Below are positions 7,775-12,476 of a stretch of 12,476 nt of DNA, in pieces. The notes under the pieces are model-generated. The model saw only the letters and a list, made by a program, of their open reading frames with translations. It was not told the origin of the DNA and ran no database searches. Made by a program: the position numbers and the translations under genes. Position 1 is the first letter of the stretch; each line of letters starts with the position of its first letter. Source of the DNA: Mycetohabitans rhizoxinica HKI 454 (lineage in GTDB: Bacteria > Pseudomonadota > Gammaproteobacteria > Burkholderiales > Burkholderiaceae); assembly GCF_000198775.1 (NCBI RefSeq), contig NC_014722.1, forward strand, positions 817,199-829,674, given 5' to 3'.

Positions 7775-8020
7775 ATGAGTAAGCTGCTGATCGCATTGAC
7801 CGCTGGTCTGTTCGCCGCTTCCGCGGCATACGCGCAAGGCGCGGCATCGACGCCCGTGGTGGCGTCCGCGCCTGCCGTGACAGCGTCCGCGCCGGTGGCC
7901 GCCAGCGGCGTGAACACCAAAAAGCACCATGCACGCCACCATCACGGTGCGAAGGTGAAGCGTGCCGAACAACGAAAGGCGGCGAGCCACCCCGATAGCG
8001 GCGGCACCGGTTCGAAGTAA
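7775..8020 (+). CDS. Small exported His/Lys-rich protein
   Basis: An 81-residue protein with a strong ribosome site (AAGGAG, 9 nt before ATG). Residues 1-20 form a Sec signal peptide (MSKLL, hydrophobic IALTAGLFAASA, then AYA before Gln21), so the mature form is about 61 residues and probably periplasmic. It then has an Ala/Pro/Ser/Val stretch with two ASAP copies, a basic His cluster KKHHARHHHGAKVKR (49-63), and a polar tail rich in Ser and Gly. I do not recognise a named family; similar tiny His-rich exported proteins occur widely in Burkholderiaceae. The His cluster could bind metal ions or polyanions, but that is a guess. It is monocistronic, closed by the terminator at 8088-8120. The 193-bp region upstream (7582-7774) holds no other gene. 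Confidence 0.75.
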   Translation: MSKLLIALTAGLFAASAAYAQGAASTPVVASAPAVTASAPVAASGVNTKKHHARHHHGAKVKRAEQRKAASHPDSGGTGSK

Positions 8021-8087
8021 CCGATCCGGGCGCGGTCGCGCTCGAAGCGTCGTGTACCGCTCCCCGCGGCATCGCGGCGTTCGCACA

Positions 8088-8120
8088 GCCTCTCCCGTAT
8101 TGGCGGGCGGGGCTTTTTTT
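8088..8120 (+). terminator. Rho-independent terminator of the small exported protein gene
   Basis: GCCTCTCCCG (8088-8097) pairs with CGGGCGGGGC (8104-8113), with one wobble and one mismatch, around a 6-nt loop, followed by seven T (8114-8120). The T-tract fits the plus strand, 68 bp beyond the stop codon. Confidence 0.85.
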
Positions 8121-8255
8121 ATTGGCGCGGCATGCCGCCGATAGCGCTGCCGGCTCCATAAGCCTGACAAGCGGGTTATTCTGTTGGTCGTTCGCGTGGC
8201 TTGGGCAAGGTCGCCGCGCGGCTTACCCCCATAATAAGCCGTCAAGGAGTGCTGG

Positions 8256-9143
8256 ATGTCGCCAAAGGACCTGTTGCTCGCGTTTGTCGTGATCGCAGTA
8301 TGGGGCGTCAATTTTGTCGTCATCAAGGTCGGGCTGCACGGTCTGCCGCCGATGCTGCTCGGCGCGCTGCGTTTTCTGCTTTCGGCTTTTCCCGCTGTGT
8401 TCTTCGTCAGGCGGCCAGCCGTGCCGTGGCCGCTTTTCCTGGCTTATGGCGCGACCATCTCATTAGGCCAGCTCGGGTTACTGTTCATGGCCATGTACGT
8501 TGGGATGCCCGCCGGACTAGCATCACTGGTGCTGCAATCGCAAGCATTCTTCACGCTGGTGTTCGCCGCGCTGCTGCTCGGTGAGCGTTGGCAGCCGCAC
8601 AATTTGCTCGCGTTGGCGATTGCGACGATCGGGCTAGCCGTCATCGGCATACAGAGTCAACATGCGATGCCGGCCGCCGGCTTCGTGCTCACGCTGCTCG
8701 CGGCATCGATGTGGGCGCTGGGTAATGTCGTGATGCGCAGGATCGGCAACGTCGATTTGTTGGGACTGGTGGTCTGGTCCAGCCTGATTCCGCCATTGCC
8801 GTTCATCGCACTGTCCCTCTGGTTCGAGGGGCCGGCGCAGATCTGGGCGTCGGTCACCCAGATCTCGGCTGCGTCGGTGTTCGCGGTGGCCTACCTGGCA
8901 TTTGGTGCCACGCTGCTTGGCTGCAGCTTGTGGGGCCGCTTGTTGATGCGCTACCCGGCCGCGCAGGTCGCGCCGTTTTCACTGTTGGTGCCAATCGTCG
9001 GGCTGAGCACCGCGGCGCTGTGGCTCGGTGAGGCGCTCACCCTGCCGCAATGGCTCGGTGCGATTCTGGTGATGGGCGGCTTGCTGGTGAACGTGTTGGG
9101 CCGCTGGCTGAGCGATCGGCTGGCGCACGCACGCCGAACTTGA
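8256..9143 (+). CDS. eamA: EamA-type exporter (cysteine/O-acetylserine exporter-like)
   Basis: A 295-residue inner-membrane protein of the drug/metabolite transporter superfamily with two EamA repeats and about ten hydrophobic helices. It aligns by eye along its length with E. coli EamA (YdeD, 299 residues): VWGVNFVVIKVGLHGLPP at 15-32, a motif GMPAGLASLVLQSQAFFT at 83-100, VVWSSLIPPLPF in the second half, and VAPFSLLVPIVGLSTAALWL near 240-260. E. coli EamA exports cysteine-pathway metabolites; substrate range is less certain in Burkholderiaceae, so treat the symbol as orthology by resemblance. AAGGAG lies 7 nt before the ATG at 8256. It is a single gene, with the terminator at 9149-9188. The 235-bp spacer before it shows only the upstream terminator. 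Confidence 0.88.
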   Translation: MSPKDLLLAFVVIAVWGVNFVVIKVGLHGLPPMLLGALRFLLSAFPAVFFVRRPAVPWPLFLAYGATISLGQLGLLFMAMYVGMPAGLASLVLQSQAFFTLVFAALLLGERWQPHNLLALAIATIGLAVIGIQSQHAMPAAGFVLTLLAASMWALGNVVMRRIGNVDLLGLVVWSSLIPPLPFIALSLWFEGPAQIWASVTQISAASVFAVAYLAFGATLLGCSLWGRLLMRYPAAQVAPFSLLVPIVGLSTAALWLGEALTLPQWLGAILVMGGLLVNVLGRWLSDRLAHARRT

Positions 9144-9148
9144 GCATG

Positions 9149-9188
9149 GCGGCGGCCCGACGGGCGGCGCCGGGCCGCCGCGGCTTTT
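9149..9188 (+). terminator. Probable intrinsic terminator of eamA
   Basis: Starting 6 bp after the eamA stop, an 11-bp perfect stem (9149-9159 with 9171-9181) encloses an 11-nt loop. A short T4 tract at 9185-9188 follows after three bases. The stem is very strong and wholly GC, but the T-tract is short and offset, so efficiency is uncertain. Confidence 0.6.
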
Positions 9189-9258
9189 GCAACGGCGCGC
9201 GCCCGCCGCGGCTTTTGCAACGGCGCGCGCCCGCCGCGGCTTTTGCAACGACGCGCGC
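9175..9258. repeat. Three tandem 28-bp repeats between eamA and glnS
   Basis: Units are 9175-9202, 9203-9230 and 9231-9258; the first two are identical and the third differs at one base (G to A). Each holds CCGCCGCGGC, TTTTGCAACG and a GCGCGCGC run, so each carries self-complementary GC blocks (CCGCGG, GGCGCGCGCC) next to T4. The first unit begins inside the 3' arm of the eamA terminator, so the array looks like repeated copies of a terminator tail. Period 28 is not a multiple of three and no frame is conserved, which argues against coding. Confidence 0.92.
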
Positions 9259-9275
9259 CCGCTGCATGCAACTCG

Positions 9276-11084
9276 TTATGCAGACTTGCCCCAACTGTCA
9301 CGCAGGCTGACGATTCGGTTGAACACCGGCTGGCCGGGCACTGAATCGACACGGTCCGCGACGAAGTAGCCGTGTCGCTCGAACTGAGCCCGGTCCTCAG
9401 GTAGGAATTGTTGTGCGCCCGGCTCCAGGTAGGCGGTGACCACGCGTTTAGCATCCGGGTTCAGCGCTTCGAGGAAGTCACGACCGCCGGCATCCGGCTG
9501 CGGCTCCTTGAACAGCCGGTCGTATAGGCGCACCTCGGCGCGGTACGCATGCGCGGCGCTGACCCAGTGGATGTTACCCTTGACCTTGTAATGGTTCGAA
9601 CCCTCGGTCCCCGACTTGCTGTCCGAGAAATAGTTGCAATGCACCGCGACGATGTTGCCGTGCTCATCCTTGTCCGCGCCCGTGCATTCGACGACGAAAC
9701 CGTAGCGCAGCCGCACGCGATTACCCGGGAACAGCCGGAAATAGCCCTTTGGTGGATTTTCGTTGAAGTCCTCACGCTCGATCCACAGCTCCCGCGAGAA
9801 CGGGAAGGTCCGCGTGCCGCGCTCCGGGTGATGCGGATGCACCGGCGCGCTGCATGTTTCCTCGCTATCTTGCGGATAGTTGTCCACGATAAGTTTGAGC
9901 GGATCGAGTACGGCGATTGCGCGAGGCGCCTTCTCGTCCAAGTCCTCGCGTAGTGCCGCCTCGAGCAGTCCAAAGTCGATCCACGAGTTGATCTTGGTCA
10001 ATCCGGTGCGTTCGCACATCAGCCGGATGCTCCCTGGCGTGAAGCCCCGACGGCGCAACCCAACGATCGTCGGCATGCGCGGATCGTCCCAGCCGTCTAC
10101 GTGCTTGCCCTCGACCAGTTGCAGCAGCTTGCGTTTGCTCGTGATCACGTACGTCAGGTTGAGCCGCGAGAACTCGATTTGCTGCGGCAGCGGGCGCGTG
10201 AAGATGCCGGCATCGGCCAGCTCCGCGAGAAACCAGTCGTACAGCGGCCGATGATCCTCGAACTCCAGTGTGCATAGCGAATGCGTGATGTTCTCCAGCG
10301 CATCGCAGATGCAGTGCGTGTAGTCGTACATCGGATACACGCACCATGCATCGCCGGTGCGATAGTGATGGGCGAAGCGGATCCGGTAGATGACTGGGTC
10401 GCGCATGTTGATGTTCGGCGACGCCATGTCAATCTTGGCGCGCAGCACATGCGTGCCTTCGGCGAATTCGCCAGCCTTCATCCGGCGAAACAGCGCCAGG
10501 TTTTCCTCCGGCGTGCGATCGCGATACGGTGACGGCGTGCCAGGCTCGGTCAGTGTGCCGCGTGTGGCGCGCATCTGCTCCGCGCTCTGGCTGTCCACAT
10601 AGGCTTTGCCGCGCTGAATGAGCAGCTCGGCGAACGCGTACAGCTTGTCATAGTAGTCGCTGGCGAAGTACAGGTGCTCGCGACCGTCCTTCTGCCAATC
10701 GAAGCCGAGCCACCGGACCGCGTCGATGATCGAGTTCACATACTCGACATCTTCCTTTTCTGGGTTCGTATCGTCAAAACGCAGGTGGCAAACGCCGCCG
10801 TAGTCGCGCGCGATGCCGAAGTTCACGCAGATGCTCTTGGCATGGCCGATGTGCAGGTAGCCGTTCGGCTCCGGCGGGAAGCGCGTCTCGACCCGTTGGC
10901 CCCACTTCCCGGACCGGTTGTCGTCATCGATGATGTTGCGGATGAAGTTCGATGCGGTGGCCGGTTCAGCCGATGCGTTTGTGGGTGCGCCCGAACCGCC
11001 GCCGGCCGGCGGTACGCCAGCAGAGGCGGCAGGGTGTTGGCCGGGCTTGGCACCCGATCTTGCGTCGTTGCGTTCGATATTCAT
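9276..11084 (-). CDS. glnS: Glutaminyl-tRNA synthetase
   Basis: A 602-residue class I synthetase that attaches glutamine to tRNA-Gln in the cytosol. The HIGH motif is literal in [15 protein letters not shown] (70-84), and the KMSKS counterpart is ITSKRKLL, as E. coli uses MSKRKL. Further family blocks include [65 protein letters not shown] and the C-terminal anticodon-binding beta-barrels ([25 protein letters not shown]), ending [12 protein letters not shown]. The ATG at 11084 is chosen because it starts [10 protein letters not shown], as in related bacteria; the open frame extends 42 codons further without synthetase-like sequence. Residues 11-44 form an Ala/Gly/Pro-rich linker longer than in E. 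coli (554 residues). No Shine-Dalgarno is seen; a GC hairpin lies just upstream. Confidence 0.97.
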   Translation of the reverse strand: MNIERNDARSGAKPGQHPAASAGVPPAGGGSGAPTNASAEPATASNFIRNIIDDDNRSGKWGQRVETRFPPEPNGYLHIGHAKSICVNFGIARDYGGVCHLRFDDTNPEKEDVEYVNSIIDAVRWLGFDWQKDGREHLYFASDYYDKLYAFAELLIQRGKAYVDSQSAEQMRATRGTLTEPGTPSPYRDRTPEENLALFRRMKAGEFAEGTHVLRAKIDMASPNINMRDPVIYRIRFAHHYRTGDAWCVYPMYDYTHCICDALENITHSLCTLEFEDHRPLYDWFLAELADAGIFTRPLPQQIEFSRLNLTYVITSKRKLLQLVEGKHVDGWDDPRMPTIVGLRRRGFTPGSIRLMCERTGLTKINSWIDFGLLEAALREDLDEKAPRAIAVLDPLKLIVDNYPQDSEETCSAPVHPHHPERGTRTFPFSRELWIEREDFNENPPKGYFRLFPGNRVRLRYGFVVECTGADKDEHGNIVAVHCNYFSDSKSGTEGSNHYKVKGNIHWVSAAHAYRAEVRLYDRLFKEPQPDAGGRDFLEALNPDAKRVVTAYLEPGAQQFLPEDRAQFERHGYFVADRVDSVPGQPVFNRIVSLRDSWGKSA

Positions 11085-11100
11085 GAGCGGGCAGGGTGGG

Positions 11101-11120
11101 CCGGCCCGTGCCCGGGCCGG
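11101..11120 (-). promoter_or_regulatory. glnS: GC-rich hairpin in the glnS leader
   Basis: CCGGCCCG (11101-11108) and CGGGCCGG (11113-11120) form a perfect 8-bp stem with a 4-nt loop, 16 nt before the glnS ATG. If the transcript starts upstream of it (TAAAAT, minus strand, 11145-11140, is a possible -10 with no good -35), the stem would stand where a ribosome must load, and no Shine-Dalgarno is present. It could restrain translation or stabilise the 5' end; it may also be chance. Confidence 0.45.
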
Positions 11121-11203
11121 ACAATATTCATGACATTGCATTTTACCCGACGTGACGGCGTGGCGCGGGCTGTGCGGCGCGATCTGCTGGCGGGGCTGCG
11201 ACC

Positions 11204-11262
11204 GTAACATCTGTAACAGCCCGTAAAACTGATTGCCACCCCGCGCCTCGGTCTCTTAGGAT
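11204..11262 (+). promoter_or_regulatory. Promoter with three GTAAM direct repeats, upstream of the lipoprotein gene
   Basis: GTAAC (11204-11208), GTAAC (11213-11217) and GTAAA (11223-11227) are spaced 9 and 10 bp apart, about one helical turn. Five bases downstream is TTGCCA (11233-11238), a 5/6 match to the -35 box, then an 18-bp spacer and TAGGAT (11257-11262), a 4/6 match to the -10 box. Direct repeats on one face of the helix, abutting the -35, are typical of OmpR/CpxR-family response-regulator sites; the last pair (GTAAC-N5-GTAAA) resembles a CpxR box. The regulator's identity is inference. Confidence 0.6.
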
Positions 11263-11306
11263 CCCTGAGCTCGCGCATGCGCGCGGCCCCGCTCAAAGGA
11301 GAAGAA

Positions 11307-11516
11307 ATGAACGCGAAGGCGTCGACGCTCGCAAAGTTGGTGGTCCTGGTATCGCTCGTTCCGGCATTGTCCGCATGCGGCTCGTTGTCGCGCTCAGAAA
11401 AACACGCGGCGATTGGTGCGTCGGCCGGGGGCGCACTCGGTTACGTGTTGACCGGTGGGCCGCTGGGCACGGTGGTGGGCGCGGCTGCTGGCGGCCTGGT
11501 CGGCGCGGGCCATTGA
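11307..11516 (+). CDS. Small glycine-zipper lipoprotein (OsmB-like)
   Basis: A 69-residue protein from the ATG at 11307, preceded by AAAGGAGAAGAA; the in-frame ATG at 11277 lacks a ribosome site and would spoil the signal peptide. Residues 1-24 are a lipoprotein signal (basic start, hydrophobic LVVLVSLVP, lipobox LSAC), with Cys24 the likely lipidated residue. The rest is a glycine-zipper segment (AAIGASAGGALGYVL, GTVVGAAAGGLVGAGH), as in OsmB and related outer-membrane lipoproteins linked to osmotic and envelope stress. Serine after the Cys-Gly pair does not block outer-membrane sorting. The upstream GTAAM boxes fit envelope-stress control. The exact role is unknown. No obvious terminator follows. 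Confidence 0.85.
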   Translation: MNAKASTLAKLVVLVSLVPALSACGSLSRSEKHAAIGASAGGALGYVLTGGPLGTVVGAAAGGLVGAGH

Positions 11517-11599
11517 TGCGTGATTCTGGGCGATAAAAAACGTAGTCCTCACTGGCGCGCTTTCTAACGTGTTGCGCCGCGCCGGTCGGTAACGCAATA

Positions 11600-11619
11600 T
11601 TATTTAATATATTAAATAA
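11600..11619. promoter_or_regulatory. 20-bp AT-only perfect palindrome upstream of ggt
   Basis: TTATTTAATATATTAAATAA (11600-11619) is an exact palindrome made only of A and T, 14 bp before the ggt ATG and directly before its TTAAGGAGA ribosome site. In DNA this GC-rich it stands out strongly. It could be an operator for a dimeric repressor, or an easily melted site near a promoter; in RNA it would give an 8-bp stem with a 4-nt loop. TATTAT (11598-11603) is a possible -10 within it. Confidence 0.65.
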
Positions 11620-11633
11620 ATTAAGGAGACATC

Positions 11634-12476
11634 ATGAGTTTGGACGACACCTGTCGGTGGTCGCGCGCCATGTTAAGCATCGTGGCCAATGCGGTTGCAC
11701 TGTCGTTGCCGTTGTCCTTCGTCGGCAACGAAGCGGCCTTTGCGAGGGCGCCGGTCCAAACCCCGGTGCTGACCGCGTCGGCCATCGCGGTGGCTGACAA
11801 GTACAGCGCCGATGCCGCCCAGCAGATCTTCAACGAGGGCGGCAACGCGATCGACGCGGCGGTGGCCATCGCGTTCACGCTGGCAGTCACGTATCCGGAG
11901 GCGGGCAATCTTGGCGGGGGCGGCTTCATGACGCTGTACGTGGAAGGCAAGCCGTACTTCGTCGACTACCGCGAGCGCGCGCCGGCCGCCGCGTCGCGCA
12001 CCATGTATCTGGATGGCAAGGGCAAGGTGGTCAGCGGTATGAGCCTGGTCGGCGAGAAGGCCGCCGGGGTGCCGGGCACCGTTGACGGCATGTGGCAGGT
12101 GCATCGCCGCTTTGGACGCTTGACATGGAAGCAGGTGCTGACACCGGCAATCCAGTACGCGCGCCAAGGCTTCGAAGTCGAGCCGCAACTGCAGCAGGTG
12201 CGCGAAGCGGAGGAAAAGCACTATGAGGGCAAGACCAATTTCAGCCGCTATTTCGGTGCGTTGAAGGCCGGTACTACGTTCAAGCAATCGGAGCTGGCTC
12301 AGACGCTGCAACGCATTGCTGATCACGGCGGTCGCGAATTCTATACCGGCAGGATCGCCGAGTTGATCGCCGCGCAGACGCGCGGCAGCAAGTGGATCAC
12401 CCGGCATGACCTGCAGCAGTACCGAGCCGTGTGGCGCCAGCCGATCATCGCGAACTGGCACGGCTTATCAGGTCAT
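11634..12476 (+). CDS. ggt: Gamma-glutamyltransferase, 5' part (partial, possibly frameshifted at the edge)
   Basis: The frame runs from the ATG at 11634 (after TTAAGGAGA) to the window edge, 281 codons. Residues 1-39 look like a Sec signal peptide (hydrophobic core near 14-30, FARA end), implying a periplasmic enzyme. The large-subunit fold is clear: SADAAQQIFNEGGNAIDAAV at 59-78, GNLGGGGFMTLYV at 93-105, VDYRERAPAA at 111-120, GVPGTVDGMW at 145-154 and GGREFYTGRIAELIA at 233-247. GGT cleaves glutathione and transfers gamma-glutamyl groups, and autoprocesses at a Thr that lies beyond this window. At the edge the frame reads HGLSGH, whereas dropping one T at 12465-12466 gives GYQV, the family's residues (E. 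coli RGYQV), suggesting a frameshift. The catalytic half is not visible. Confidence 0.88.
   Translation, partial: MSLDDTCRWSRAMLSIVANAVALSLPLSFVGNEAAFARAPVQTPVLTASAIAVADKYSADAAQQIFNEGGNAIDAAVAIAFTLAVTYPEAGNLGGGGFMTLYVEGKPYFVDYRERAPAAASRTMYLDGKGKVVSGMSLVGEKAAGVPGTVDGMWQVHRRFGRLTWKQVLTPAIQYARQGFEVEPQLQQVREAEEKHYEGKTNFSRYFGALKAGTTFKQSELAQTLQRIADHGGREFYTGRIAELIAAQTRGSKWITRHDLQQYRAVWRQPIIANWHGLSGH

Noticed and set aside
9175..9258. 28-bp repeats as a short CRISPR array
   Set aside because: The units are directly adjacent with no unique spacers, and no cas genes are present.
11572..11603. Promoter TTGCGC ... TATTAT for ggt
   Set aside because: Spacing is 20 bp and the -35 match is poor; not strong enough to list.

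Overview
The window looks like an ordinary chromosomal stretch from a GC-rich betaproteobacterium of the Burkholderiaceae. This rests on the translated proteins (GlnRS, CFA synthase, TcdA and EamA all read as Burkholderia-type), GC-rich third codon positions and AT-poor intergenic DNA. Two or three genes show decay (a frameshifted thioredoxin-TPR gene, a 5'-truncated pirin, and a probable frameshift in ggt). That would suit a lineage undergoing genome reduction such as the endofungal Mycetohabitans, but this is a weak inference and the genus cannot be fixed from the sequence alone.

Layout. Positions 1-1214: a possible divergent gene start at the left edge, an Lrp/AsnC-family regulator (+) whose start codon lies inside a perfect 13-bp inverted repeat, and a flavin reductase-like protein (-) placed tail to tail with it. 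Positions 1215-2141: a divergent spacer with a degenerate 36-bp duplication, msrA (+), and a convergent spacer holding a 24-bp perfect palindrome. Positions 2142-5203: a minus-strand gene string pdxH - cfa - DUF72; cfa and the DUF72 gene overlap by 4 bp (GTGA), and a paired alternative hairpin lies between pdxH and cfa. Positions 5365-7581: tcdA (+), overlapping at its 3' end a cnoX/ybbN-type thioredoxin-TPR gene (-) broken by a +1 frameshift just after the CGPC motif, then the C-terminal remnant of a pirin gene (-) carrying a GTGCTC hexamer array that encodes (His-Glu)9. Positions 7582-9275: a small His-rich exported protein (+) with a good terminator, eamA (+), a terminator, and three tandem 28-bp units. 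Positions 9276-12476: glnS (-) with an extended low-complexity N-terminus, a small glycine-zipper lipoprotein (+) behind a well-formed promoter with triple GTAAM boxes, and the 5' part of ggt (+) behind a 20-bp AT-only palindrome.

Functional themes are housekeeping: vitamin B6 salvage, membrane lipid cyclopropanation, tRNA modification, tRNA charging, oxidative protein repair, and thiol/glutathione metabolism (msrA, eamA, ggt, the broken thioredoxin). I see no phage, transposase, CRISPR array, toxin-antitoxin pair, tRNA or rRNA gene, and no convincing new multi-gene system. The most informative signals are the regulatory palindromes (168-208, 11204-11262, 11600-11619) and the signs of gene decay and repeat expansion.
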